A DNA stretch of 64,000 bases from Sulfitobacter mediterraneus (GTDB lineage Bacteria; Pseudomonadota; Alphaproteobacteria; Rhodobacterales; Rhodobacteraceae), in contig NZ_QBKU01000004.1 of assembly GCF_003054325.1 (NCBI RefSeq), positions 62,001 to 126,000 of the forward strand, given 5' to 3'. The position numbers and the translations under genes were made by a program. The notes beneath the pieces were generated by a model. The model did not search any database. It was not told where the DNA came from and worked only from the letters and a program-made list of their open reading frames with translations. Of this stretch, positions 1 to 8,019 are shown one piece after another (position 1 is the first letter of the stretch; each line of letters starts with the position of its first letter).

Positions 1-102
<102 letters not shown>

Positions 103-107
103 GCGCA

Positions 108-1184
108 ATGAATGATATGAGCAACAAACCCATGCGCGGCACTTGGAAAGACGATGAAATGCTGGAATGCGTTTCGGTCATTCCGGAAATGCCGAATGTG
201 GCCAGCTTTACCTTTCGTGCACCTTCTGGTGCGCTGTTTGACTATCAGCCGGGCCAGTTCCTGACCCTTGAAATCCCTGTGCCGGGCGGCACGGTGCATC
301 GGACCTATACGATCTCGTCCTCACCATCGCGGCCACGTTCGATCACGATCACCGCCAAAGCGCAAAGTGACAGCATCGGCACCCGTTGGATGCTCGATAA
401 CCTCAAGCCCGGCGTGCGGCTCAAGGCGTTTGGTCCGGTGGGTCTTTTCACCAATGCGGCCAGTGACGCGGACAAATACCTGTTTATTTCGGCAGGCTCC
501 GGCATCACGCCGATGATGTCGATGACAACCTGTCTGTGGGATGAAGGCACCGATCTGGATGCCGTTTTCATCAATTGCGCCCGCGTGCCTTCGGAAATTA
601 TCTTTCGGGAGCGCCTTGAACAGATGGCCAGCCGCGCACCGGGGCTTGAGGTGAAATTTGTGGTTGAGGCACCCGATCCCTATGCGCCATGGACCGGATA
701 TCAGGGAATGTTCAACCAGCTGATGCTGGGTCTGATGGCGCCCGATTATCTGGAACGCGAAGTCTATTGCTGTGGGCCGGAGCCGTTCATGCAAGCGGTA
801 CGTGACGCGCTGACGGGGCTTGGCTTTGATATGGACCGTTATCATCAGGAAAGCTTTGGCGCGCCTGTTGAAGAGGAGGCGGATCAGCCGGATCTGGATG
901 ATGTGGTCCCAGATGAAGAAAGCACAGCTGAGGTCTACTTCGCGCAGTCAGACGTACGGCACAAATGCACCGAAACCGATACCGTTCTGGCCGTGGCGCG
1001 GGCGGCAGGGCTGAATATTCCGTCGGGCTGTACCTTCGGGGTCTGCGGCACCTGCAAGGTCAAAAAGACCGGCGGCGATGTGCATATGGTCCACAACGGT
1101 GGCATCTCGGAAGATGACATCGAGGCAGGATATGTTCTGGCCTGTTGTTCACACCCAATGGGCAAGGTGTCGATCGAGATTTAA
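108..1184 (+). CDS. Flavin/2Fe-2S reductase, GbcB-like
   Basis: A 358-residue electron-transfer protein with three parts in order. The first is an FAD-binding barrel with RTYTISSSP near residue 65. The second is an NAD(P)-binding domain with GSGITPMMSM and CCGPEPFM. The third is a C-terminal plant-type ferredoxin whose cluster cysteines are C308, C313, C316 and C346 (CX4CX2CX29C). This domain order is that of reductases feeding Rieske demethylases, for example glycine betaine monooxygenase GbcB, and of the hybrid-cluster protein reductase Hcr. The upstream fragment five bases away supports the demethylase reading, with electrons passing from NAD(P)H to the oxygenase in the cytoplasm. The substrate (glycine betaine, stachydrine, carnitine or other) cannot be told from this sequence. 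The ATG at 108 is chosen for its spacing to the preceding stop; an ATG three codons later is an alternative. Confidence 0.8.
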   Translation: MNDMSNKPMRGTWKDDEMLECVSVIPEMPNVASFTFRAPSGALFDYQPGQFLTLEIPVPGGTVHRTYTISSSPSRPRSITITAKAQSDSIGTRWMLDNLKPGVRLKAFGPVGLFTNAASDADKYLFISAGSGITPMMSMTTCLWDEGTDLDAVFINCARVPSEIIFRERLEQMASRAPGLEVKFVVEAPDPYAPWTGYQGMFNQLMLGLMAPDYLEREVYCCGPEPFMQAVRDALTGLGFDMDRYHQESFGAPVEEEADQPDLDDVVPDEESTAEVYFAQSDVRHKCTETDTVLAVARAAGLNIPSGCTFGVCGTCKVKKTGGDVHMVHNGGISEDDIEAGYVLACCSHPMGKVSIEI

Positions 1185-1189
1185 GGATT

Positions 1190-1217
1190 GCCCCTCCGGC
1201 GCTGGCGACGGAGGGGC
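1190..1217. terminator. Hairpin between convergent genes
   Basis: Perfect 9-bp arms (GCCCCTCCG at 1190-1198 and its complement at 1209-1217) enclose a 10-nt loop. It starts six bases after the reductase stop and lies just downstream of the minus-strand DUF4214 gene. It could end transcription from both sides, although neither side has a clear T-tract. Confidence 0.6.
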
Positions 1218-1225
1218 ATCCATGA

Positions 1226-2638
1226 TCAGACAAAGGCAAACGGGTCATCAATGACGCCCACCAGAGGCATCAAAAACGCGCCGTCAGTTGGCCCTGTTGC
1301 GGCGATGTGGAAGGCGTCAATGGCGTTTTTGGCAGCCAGAAGGCTGTCTTCGCTGCCGTCAAACAATTGCATGGCTGTGCTGGCATTTCCCACCTCTGAC
1401 ATGCCTTTGATCACCGCGAAATAGGCACCGATATCAGCTTTGTCTTCGAGATAGGCCTGATCGACATAGGATTGCGGCACAGGATTGGCAGGGAACTTGG
1501 CCCCCTGAATGATCGCAAGGATAAAGTTTGGCGGGGTCACATCGGCGCTGTTTTCCAACACGTCGACCCAAAAGTTAAAGCCCGCATCGTCGGCCTGACG
1601 GCCCAGCACGTTTTGATAGACAGCCGTCACAAAGGCGCTGACATCGGTCAGGTTGCCCGCGTCATCCATCACACCTGCGTAGGTTTCCTGCGTTTCTTGC
1701 TGGGTGAAAAAGCTCGCGGCCATATCAGCAATGCTCAGCCCTTCGGCAAACTTGCTGGCCCAGAAGAACAGGCCAAGCGCATCGGGCGCGCGGTTGAAAT
1801 AGGCGACATACAGCTCGACAATTTCTGAAAACGCATCGGCGCTTAGGCTGGCCGGTCCGTCAAAGATATCCAGATGCATGGGCTGCCCGCCAAAAACGTC
1901 CATTTCTGATCCAAAATCCAGAAACTCCACATCAACAAGGGTATCGATATCCGTGCCGGAGGACAGACGATTGGTGATCGTCGTGGCCTCAGGTGACAGC
2001 GTCAGGGTGTAGCTGTTTTGATCGCCGGAATAGAGAACCGTGTCATCCCCTGCGCCGCCGTCAATCGTGTCGTGGCCTGCGCCGGGATCAATCGTGACAC
2101 TTCCAATGCCTGCGTTGATCGGGTCAGGTCCGGGTGAGCCGACGATAAAGTCGTCTTCGGTTACCTGAGTGCCGGCGGGGGCATCGAATGCGATGTGCTG
2201 GCCCGGTGTGAAGGCGCCTTTTCGTGGAATAGCAGACTCCAAGATTGAGTTTGCCCATGCTTCTGCAACCGCAACGGAGGTGAATTGTGGCAAGGCCGCG
2301 CCGTCAAGCAGAACAAGCACCTCTTGCAGTTCCCCGCCTGTGAATGTCTGGGCGAGGAAGAGTGTGGAAAAGTTGTTGTCGCCCCATTTGACATCAAAGA
2401 CCAGACCCAGGTCGTCTGCATAGAGTCGCCCTGCACCCTCTAGATAGGTGGCCGAGAATACGTTCATGTCAATGTTGGTGTGAGAGTAATTCCCAATGGA
2501 ATCGTATTCGACAGAATAGGAAAATCCGGTTTCAGTGTCGGCGGAAACCAATACCAGATCTGTGATGGCTACACCAACAAGACTGCCAGTATAGGCATTG
2601 CTACGGATCAATTGCGCGGGAATTGTATAAGTGGTCAT
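1226..2638 (-). CDS. DUF4214 protein with RTX-like calcium repeat
   Basis: A 470-residue protein without a classical signal peptide. Roughly residues 185-205 carry a short glycine/aspartate-rich stretch (GAGHDTIDGGAGDDT) that matches RTX-type calcium-binding nonapeptides. The C-terminal half (about 275-420) holds two DUF4214-like units, recognisable by LYVAYFNRAPDALGLFFW and VYQNVLGRQADDAGFNFW. Proteins of this build in roseobacters are usually exported by type I secretion, with the signal in the C-terminus; that is family knowledge and no exporter is in this window. The function is unknown, and a cell-surface or matrix role is only a guess. It has its own promoter region in the 271-bp gap shared with the divergent dioxygenase gene and converges on the upstream reductase gene. 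Confidence 0.8.
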   Translation of the reverse strand: MTTYTIPAQLIRSNAYTGSLVGVAITDLVLVSADTETGFSYSVEYDSIGNYSHTNIDMNVFSATYLEGAGRLYADDLGLVFDVKWGDNNFSTLFLAQTFTGGELQEVLVLLDGAALPQFTSVAVAEAWANSILESAIPRKGAFTPGQHIAFDAPAGTQVTEDDFIVGSPGPDPINAGIGSVTIDPGAGHDTIDGGAGDDTVLYSGDQNSYTLTLSPEATTITNRLSSGTDIDTLVDVEFLDFGSEMDVFGGQPMHLDIFDGPASLSADAFSEIVELYVAYFNRAPDALGLFFWASKFAEGLSIADMAASFFTQQETQETYAGVMDDAGNLTDVSAFVTAVYQNVLGRQADDAGFNFWVDVLENSADVTPPNFILAIIQGAKFPANPVPQSYVDQAYLEDKADIGAYFAVIKGMSEVGNASTAMQLFDGSEDSLLAAKNAIDAFHIAATGPTDGAFLMPLVGVIDDPFAFV

Positions 2639-2909
2639 CGGCTACGTGTCCTTGCAAATCGGAGAATCGGCGCATCAACGCCTGCGTTGTTTTTGCCTCC
2701 TTAATGTTCAACGTATGCGTGTCAAGCGTGGCTCGGCGCGAATTCGCTGATCACGCGGGGCGTGGTTCATATGGTTGACCCAAGGGAAATCCGTCGTTTT
2801 TGGGCAAGTTTTGGGCCGTTTGTATGCGGAACCGGAACAGATCCGCGCCACCATCAGAAATGGAACAGCAGACCAACTGGGAAACTTCACCACAGAGAAA
2901 GGATGCGCG

Positions 2910-3791
2910 ATGGGCGGGGCACTGACTACCAAACAGCAGGAGAGCTATCACCGAAACGGGTTCTTAGCCGGCGTCAGTGTGTTCGATACGGCACATGTCG
3001 CCGAAGCCAGGCATCAAATTGAAACCTTGGAGCGTGACCATGCAAATGGCGGGGGCGGGCATGACTTGAACCAGTTCTTCCGCGTGAACGGTCATTTGGT
3101 GATCCCGCTTTTGGCGGATTTGGCCCGGACGCCTGCGATACTGGACGCGGTCGAAGGGGTGCTTGGCCCCAACCTGTTGGTCTGGTCGGTCGAGCTTTTT
3201 ATCAAAGAGGCAGGATCGGACAAAACCGTGTCTTGGCATCAGGATCTGACCTATTGGGGTATGGGCGAAACCGACGGCGAGGTCACGGCGTGGATCGCGC
3301 TGAGCGATGTGTCGATTGAGGCTGGTTGTATGCGGTTCATTCCCGGCAGCCATCACGGGCGGATTGTGAATCATGAGGATACCTTTGGCGCAGACAATCT
3401 GCTGTCCCGCGGCCAACAGATTGCCGATGTGAACGAGGCCGATGCCGTCCATGGGCCGCTGCGCCCCGGTGAGATGTCTTTGCATCACGGGCGCTGTTTC
3501 CATGCATCTGGTGCAAATAGATCAAGTGACCGCCGGATCGGACTTGCGATCAGATATGTTACCCCCGAGGTGCGCGATGATGCGCCGGGTAGGGATTACG
3601 CGATGCTGGTGCGCGGTGTGGATGCGGCGCGCGGGTGGATCAACGTTGCAGGACCGCGCGGGCTTTTCGCCGCGCCGGACCTTGCATTTTATGATCGTGT
3701 CATGGCGGATCAATCTGCCACACTGGCGGCAGGGGCGACGGGAGATGTGTCCATGTACGGTGCAACAGGAAAAGAGGGAGCGAGCCAATGA
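2910..3791 (+). CDS. PhyH-family Fe(II)/2-oxoglutarate dioxygenase, PhnY-like
   Basis: A 293-residue phytanoyl-CoA dioxygenase family protein (COG5285 type). The metal facial triad appears as H110-x-D112 (SWHQDL) and H198 (CFHASGAN). The 2-oxoglutarate arginine is expected just after, in RRIGLAIRY near residue 209. The ATG at 2910 is chosen because AGAGAAAGGA lies just upstream and the family-like sequence starts there; an in-frame ATG at 2775 would add 45 unlikely residues. It overlaps the next gene by ATGA, so the two are translationally coupled. A PhyH hydroxylase paired with an HD-domain oxygenase is the arrangement of PhnY and PhnZ, which hydroxylate and then cleave 2-aminoethylphosphonate. 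That function is inferred from the pairing; the actual substrate is unknown and could be another phosphonate. Confidence 0.75.
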   Translation: MGGALTTKQQESYHRNGFLAGVSVFDTAHVAEARHQIETLERDHANGGGGHDLNQFFRVNGHLVIPLLADLARTPAILDAVEGVLGPNLLVWSVELFIKEAGSDKTVSWHQDLTYWGMGETDGEVTAWIALSDVSIEAGCMRFIPGSHHGRIVNHEDTFGADNLLSRGQQIADVNEADAVHGPLRPGEMSLHHGRCFHASGANRSSDRRIGLAIRYVTPEVRDDAPGRDYAMLVRGVDAARGWINVAGPRGLFAAPDLAFYDRVMADQSATLAAGATGDVSMYGATGKEGASQ

Positions 3792-4390
3792 CCGATTCAA
3801 ATCCAAAGGTGTCTTTCACTCAGATGAAGGACGGCACCAAAGACGAATACCTGCTGTTGCACGAATTGGAGAAGCCCTATCTGGGCCTGACCGCCGATCG
3901 CATTCTGGATGAGCTGCGCCGACAAGGCGAGGCAACCTTGGAAGGCTATCAAATCACCCGGCTGGAACATGGCCTGCAATCGGCCAGCCGGGCAGAGGCC
4001 GAAGGCGCGGATATCGACTGGATTGTTGGGGCGCTTTTACATGATATCGGTGATGGGCTGGCCCCGCAGAACCATGACCGCTTTTCCGCCGAGGTGATCC
4101 GCCCCTTTGTCCGGTGGGAGGTGGCCTGGACGGTGGAGCATCACGGGATTTTCCAGATGGTCTATTACGCGCACCACTATGGCTGGGACAAAGATGCGCG
4201 GGACCGGTTTAGGGATCACCCTTGCTTTGCCACCTGCGCGGCGTTTTGTGAGCGTTGGGATCAGGCCTCCTTTGATCCGGAATATCCGTCACGATCTCTG
4301 GACCATTTTGAGCCGATGGTGCGCGAAGTGTTCGCCCGAAAAGCCTATGATCCTGCCGTGATCCGTGAGGACGAGGTGATCGGACTTTAG
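3788..4390 (+). CDS. HD-domain oxygenase, PhnZ-like
   Basis: A 200-residue HD-superfamily protein. Its putative metal ligands are H61 (LEHGLQSA), H85-D86 (LLHDIGD), H96, H119 (VEHHGIFQ) and D159 (RWDQASFDP). The spacing H61 to H85 and the final RWD motif resemble PhnZ, a mixed-valent di-iron oxygenase that cleaves a hydroxylated phosphonate to a carboxylate plus phosphate. Ordinary HD phosphohydrolases need only the H...HD...D set. The extra histidines, the LEHxLQ motif and the coupling to a PhyH dioxygenase by a 4-bp overlap favour the PhnZ reading. The product would be inorganic phosphate and an amino acid or betaine. A nucleotide phosphohydrolase remains possible. The phosphonate transporter that would be expected is not in the window. 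Confidence 0.7.
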   Translation: MTDSNPKVSFTQMKDGTKDEYLLLHELEKPYLGLTADRILDELRRQGEATLEGYQITRLEHGLQSASRAEAEGADIDWIVGALLHDIGDGLAPQNHDRFSAEVIRPFVRWEVAWTVEHHGIFQMVYYAHHYGWDKDARDRFRDHPCFATCAAFCERWDQASFDPEYPSRSLDHFEPMVREVFARKAYDPAVIREDEVIGL

Positions 4391-4465
4391 GCTCTGCGTC
4401 TTAGGTCAAATTGACTATCGGCGGCATGACGTCACAATTGGGCAAGGTCATTTTGGCCGATTTCT

Positions 4466-4491
4466 GCAAAATGCCGCTTTTGGTATTTTGC
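4466..4491. promoter_or_regulatory. Hairpin/dyad after the HD gene and upstream of tupB
   Basis: GCAAAATGCC at 4466-4475 pairs with GGTATTTTGC at 4482-4491 (one G-T pair, six-base loop). It lies 75 bp after the HD gene and 68 bp before tupB. It could be a weak terminator for the phosphonate-like pair or an operator for the tungstate transporter; the sequence alone does not decide. Confidence 0.4.
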
Positions 4492-4520
4492 CCGTTCGTT
4501 TGGCGTGTTTACTGTACCTG

Positions 4521-4536
4521 CGTTCGGGGCCGAACG
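4521..4536. promoter_or_regulatory. Near-perfect palindrome in the tupB leader
   Basis: CGTTCGG (4521-4527) and CCGAACG (4530-4536) form 7-bp inverted arms around GG, ending 22 bp before the tupB start. The position suits an operator read by an oxyanion-sensing repressor, or a leader hairpin near the ribosome site. It does not match the classical ModE box as I know it. Confidence 0.4.
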
Positions 4537-4558
4537 ATGTGGGGAAAGGCAAACATAG

Positions 4559-5263
4559 ATGTCGGATTTATGGGGCGGGTTGTCCCAGGCTTTCTATATG
4601 CTTTTCTCGCTCGATGCGGACCTGGTTGAGATCACCTTGCGGTCGCTTCAGGTGACGTTGACGGCCCTGGTGATTGCTTCGTTGATTGCATTGCCGCTGG
4701 GCGCCTTGCTGGCGGTGCGCCGGTTTCGGATACGGCGACTGACCATTGCGGTACTCAACGCACTGATGGGCTTGCCGCCGGTGGTGGTTGGCCTGATCGT
4801 CTATATCATGCTCAGCCGATCTGGCCCGTTTGGGGTCTTTGGCCTGTTGTTCACGCCAACGGCGATGATCATTGCGCAGGTCATCATCATTGTGCCGCTG
4901 ATTGCGTCCATCGCGCATCAGGCCCTGCGCGAGTTGTGGTCAGACTATCACGACCTGCTGATTTCTATGAACACAACTCATGCGCAGCGGATGAAAACTC
5001 TGCTTTGGGATGGACGCCGGGCGCTGCTGACGGCGGCATTGGCAGGGTTTGGCCGCGCCATTGGTGAGGTCGGTGCGATCATGGTGGTGGGCGGCAACAT
5101 CGACCACCATACGCGGGTTTTGACCACCGCAATTGCGTTGGAAACCGGCAAGGGTGATTTTGCGCTGGCACTGGCATTGGGCTTTGTTCTCATCGCGATG
5201 GCGATTGCCGTTAATCTGGTGATCCACTGGTTGACCCAGACCGAGAAGGAGGGCCGCTGGTGA
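4559..5263 (+). CDS. tupB: Tungstate ABC transporter permease
   Basis: A 234-residue inner-membrane permease with about five or six hydrophobic spans. It carries the ABC-coupling (EAA) loop GRAIGEVGAIMVVGG near residues 165-180, which contacts the ATPase TupC. The build is that of TupB/ModB-type permeases, and the downstream TupA points to tungstate. A GGGAAAGG ribosome site precedes the ATG. It opens a three-gene operon and overlaps tupC by four bases (GTGA). Tungstate import fits the nearby formate dehydrogenase, whose active site in this family can hold W or Mo. Two dyads lie in its 168-bp upstream region and may carry its control. Confidence 0.88.
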   Translation: MSDLWGGLSQAFYMLFSLDADLVEITLRSLQVTLTALVIASLIALPLGALLAVRRFRIRRLTIAVLNALMGLPPVVVGLIVYIMLSRSGPFGVFGLLFTPTAMIIAQVIIIVPLIASIAHQALRELWSDYHDLLISMNTTHAQRMKTLLWDGRRALLTAALAGFGRAIGEVGAIMVVGGNIDHHTRVLTTAIALETGKGDFALALALGFVLIAMAIAVNLVIHWLTQTEKEGRW

Positions 5264-5973
5264 GTGCGATGTTCCCTCTGATTGTAGAAGGTGCGATGAC
5301 CCGGCGTGGCGGCAAAGTGCTGGTTGGTCCCGTCGATCTGCGGCTTGAGGCCGAAGGCATCACCATGGTGATCGGGCCAAACGGGGCAGGCAAAACGTCA
5401 TTGTTGCGGTTGCTGCACGGGATCGCGCGGATCTCCGCAGGCCAAGTGACTTGGGCTTGTGATGAGGGCGAGGCCCGGCGCAGGCAGGCGTTTGTGTTCC
5501 AGACCCCGGTGATGCTGCGCCGCTCGGTGCGGGACAATCTGGCCTATCCCTTGCGCCTGACCGGTGTGGATCGCAAGACCGCGCGGACACAGGCCGAGGT
5601 CTGGGCGGAGAAAGTCGGCCTTGGCGATGCTCTGACGCGTCCCGCCACCGCATTGTCGGGTGGCGAGCGGCAAAAGCTGGCGCTGGGCCGTGCGTTGATC
5701 CGTGCGCCTGATGTGTTGTTTCTGGATGAGCCTTGTGCGTCCCTTGATGGGCGTGCGATGCGCGACGTCGAGGCCATCTTGCGATCCGCAGCGGAGGCAG
5801 GCACGCGGTTGGTAATGTCCACCCACGACATGGGACAGGCGCGGCGGTTGGCCAGCGAAGTTGTCTTCCTTCTGGGCGGCAAGATCCACGACCGTGGCCC
5901 CGCAGATACGTTTTTTGACAGCCCAAATACCGCGCAGGCCCGCGCGTTTCTAAGAGGAGATATTGTAGAATGA
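5260..5973 (+). CDS. tupC: Tungstate ABC transporter ATPase
   Basis: A 237-residue ABC ATPase with Walker [10 protein letters not shown] near residues 46-54, signature LSGGERQKLALGRAL near 135, Walker B VLFLDEP, and a switch histidine in STHDMGQ. It powers TupB in tungstate uptake. The start is taken as GTG at 5260 because AAGGAGGG sits seven bases upstream; an ATG at 5269 would be 16 bases away. It overlaps tupB and tupA by four bases each, so the three proteins are translationally coupled. The protein lacks the C-terminal Mop domain of ModC, which fits TupC rather than a molybdate system. Confidence 0.88.
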   Translation: MSAMFPLIVEGAMTRRGGKVLVGPVDLRLEAEGITMVIGPNGAGKTSLLRLLHGIARISAGQVTWACDEGEARRRQAFVFQTPVMLRRSVRDNLAYPLRLTGVDRKTARTQAEVWAEKVGLGDALTRPATALSGGERQKLALGRALIRAPDVLFLDEPCASLDGRAMRDVEAILRSAAEAGTRLVMSTHDMGQARRLASEVVFLLGGKIHDRGPADTFFDSPNTAQARAFLRGDIVE

Positions 5974-6773
5974 AGACCCTGATGATGGCGGCGATGACCA
6001 CATTGGCAATGACAGGCGCGGCATGGGCCGACGAGATCAAGTTGGCGGTCACGACCTCCTTTCACAATTCCGGGCTGTCTGATGTTCTGGTGCCAGCGAT
6101 CAAACGCGATCTGGATCTTGAGGTGCAATTGCTGGTGGTCGGTACAGGCCAGGCTCTCAAACTTGGGGCCGCGGGGGATGTGGATGCCATTCTGGTGCAT
6201 TCGCGCAAAGCCGAAGAGAAATTCCTGGCCGCTGGCAACGGCACCCATCGCCGCGAAATCATGTATAACGATTTTGTCTTTATCGGCCCCCAATCAGATG
6301 TGGCGGGCGCAGGCAACGCGGCATCCGCAGCAGAGGCGCTGTCCCGTATCGCAAATGCCAAGGCCCCTTTTGTGAGCCGCGGCGATGACAGCGGCACCCA
6401 TAAAAAGGAATTGAGCCTCTGGAACGTGGCGGACCTTGATCCGGCAGGTTTTGACAACTGGTACAAAGCTGTCGGCGCAGGCATGGGGGCGGCGCTGAAC
6501 ACGGCGGCGGGCATGAATGCCTATATCATGTCGGACAGGGCCAGCTGGCTCAATTTTGGCAACAAGGGTGATCTGGCGTTGGTTTACGCTGGCGATCCGG
6601 TGCTGTTTAACCAATACGCCTATCTGCCGGTGAACCCGGACAAACATGCCCATGTGAAACATGATCTGGCGCTAAGGCTCGAAGGATGGCTGGTGTCAGA
6701 CACCGCAAAGGCCTTGATCAACGATTACAAAATCAATGGCGAGACATTGTTCGTTTTCAATGCGGTGCAGTGA
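5970..6773 (+). CDS. tupA: Tungstate-binding periplasmic protein
   Basis: A 267-residue solute-binding protein with a signal peptide of about 20 residues ending in AWA before DEIK. The mature protein opens with AVTTSFHNSGL, the TTSxxxSGL oxyanion-binding signature of TupA, and has the later TGQAL, VHSRKAE and SRGDDSGTH motifs of the same family. It binds tungstate in the periplasm and hands it to TupB. It is the last gene of tupBCA, an order seen in several proteobacteria. Molybdate or vanadate binding by TupA relatives is known to be weaker, so tungstate is the best call, but specificity is inferred. Confidence 0.9.
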   Translation: MKTLMMAAMTTLAMTGAAWADEIKLAVTTSFHNSGLSDVLVPAIKRDLDLEVQLLVVGTGQALKLGAAGDVDAILVHSRKAEEKFLAAGNGTHRREIMYNDFVFIGPQSDVAGAGNAASAAEALSRIANAKAPFVSRGDDSGTHKKELSLWNVADLDPAGFDNWYKAVGAGMGAALNTAAGMNAYIMSDRASWLNFGNKGDLALVYAGDPVLFNQYAYLPVNPDKHAHVKHDLALRLEGWLVSDTAKALINDYKINGETLFVFNAVQ

Positions 6774-6808
6774 CGATCCGGAGCCAGAACTGACACTCTC
6801 AAAAGACA

Positions 6809-6835
6809 AAAAGCGCAACCGGGTGTTGCGCTTTT
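6809..6835. terminator. Strong bidirectional intrinsic terminator
   Basis: An 11-bp perfect stem, AAAAGCGCAAC at 6809-6819 and GTTGCGCTTTT at 6825-6835, closes a five-base loop. The arm ends in T4 on the plus strand and T5 on the minus strand. It lies between the end of tupA and the end of the convergent DUF6505 gene, so it can stop both transcripts. Confidence 0.9.
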
Positions 6836-7315
6836 CTACTCCTCCAGATCCCCGTGCACCGCGAATTGCTCAAGCCCTGCACCTTGGGGTTCGATCACGC
6901 GGTAGGCTTCGCGCACGCCTGATCGGGTCAGCTCCCGCGCGACAGTCAGCAGGGTGTTGGCATCGTGCTCATCACACAGCTCCAACATTTGGCGAATTTC
7001 CTCTGCGGCCACGGGGCGGGCGGCAGCGGCATCCGGGGCGCCATAATATGTAACAAAATGCTGGGCGAGCAGATCAGTGAGCGTTTCAATCTCCGCCGCC
7101 TCAACCTGCGTCACCGCGACAAACGTCACCCGGCCCGAGGTTTCCAAACCGAACCATCCGTTTGCAAAGGCTTGCCGCGCTTTGCCGGACAGATCGGCCT
7201 CTGACCAGTCTGAAAATTCAAAACCACCCGAGATACACCATTCGCCCGTTCGGGCAGCGTTGGCATAAACACGGGTATCGCTTTCGTCAAAATGAATGGC
7301 GCGGGCCAGTTGCAT
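6836..7315 (-). CDS. DUF6505 family protein
   Basis: A 159-residue soluble acidic protein beginning MQLARAIHFDESDTRVYA. I recognise it as the DUF6505 family, which in Rhodobacterales sits directly after a biotin/lipoate ligase-like gene. It has no signal peptide or membrane span, and no catalytic motif that I can name. The ATG at 7315 overlaps the TGA of the upstream gene (TGATG); a GTG one codon earlier is possible. The coupling suggests a partner of the ligase-like protein. Function is unknown. Confidence 0.75.
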   Translation of the reverse strand: MQLARAIHFDESDTRVYANAARTGEWCISGGFEFSDWSEADLSGKARQAFANGWFGLETSGRVTFVAVTQVEAAEIETLTDLLAQHFVTYYGAPDAAAARPVAAEEIRQMLELCDEHDANTLLTVARELTRSGVREAYRVIEPQGAGLEQFAVHGDLEE

Positions 7316-8019
7316 CACAGATCCTCCAACAAGGTGGTGAGCGGAATAAGGGTGGTGTCATCGCCTTGGCGCAGCAACATGCCAAAGCGTTCATCGACGC
7401 CGAGAAAGCTCCCGGTCTGGCCGTTTTGCGTGGCCTCTTCGCCCATGCCATGCACCAAGCCGCGCCATTCCCCATGCACCGGCTTGACGCCTTCCTCGCT
7501 CCAGCGGGCGATCCAGTTCAATGTGTGACGGGCCCAACTTTCCAGCAGCCTTGGCGCCTCCACGTCGGCGCAGCCTTCGGCATAAAGGGCGGTGTCATCG
7601 GGGCTGTGGCCGGTTTCATCGTCTTTGGGCCAAAGCGGCAGGGAAAGCCCGACAACCAGCCAATCGGGCATTTCATCCGGGTTTTTTGTGCTGGCTGCGA
7701 CGCGCATATGCCCGCATTTTGCGCCGTTGATCCGCAGACCGCCGCCCCATTCCAGATGCACGGCAACCTCCGGCGGGGCCAGCGCACCAAGCGCGTTTTG
7801 AAAGCCAACGCCGCAGACCGGCAACATCGCCATGGCGTCCTGCAAAGCCACTTCAGGGGCAAAGACGATGGCCGCGCTCAGGCTATCTGGCGACAGGTTG
7901 TGCACCACAAGGCCAGCGTCACATCCCACCGCCGCTTGCAGACAGGCGGTGTGAAACGGATCTTCACCGCCGGTGACAGCAAGACCAGACATCAAAGGAG
8001 GGAAAATCACCTCGGTCAT
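7315..8019 (-). CDS. Biotin/lipoate protein ligase-like protein
   Basis: A 234-residue protein resembling the biotin/lipoate A/B protein ligase fold, with a family-like central stretch VHLEWGGGLRINGAKCGHMRV that replaces the usual ligase GGGRRxxN loop. A C-terminal DUF4444-like segment (about 170-230, with GSFLGVDERFGMLLR) resembles the SH3-like tail of BirA. It lies between the ApbC gene (4-bp overlap) and DUF6505, so it belongs to a cofactor or Fe-S maturation operon. Whether it ligates a cofactor is untested; the catalytic lysine is not obvious to me. Confidence 0.7.
   Translation of the reverse strand: MTEVIFPPLMSGLAVTGGEDPFHTACLQAAVGCDAGLVVHNLSPDSLSAAIVFAPEVALQDAMAMLPVCGVGFQNALGALAPPEVAVHLEWGGGLRINGAKCGHMRVAASTKNPDEMPDWLVVGLSLPLWPKDDETGHSPDDTALYAEGCADVEAPRLLESWARHTLNWIARWSEEGVKPVHGEWRGLVHGMGEEATQNGQTGSFLGVDERFGMLLRQGDDTTLIPLTTLLEDL

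Noticed and set aside
4411..4629. Small plus-strand frame between the HD gene and tupB
   Set aside because: It runs into tupB in another frame, has no ribosome site and encodes no known motif.
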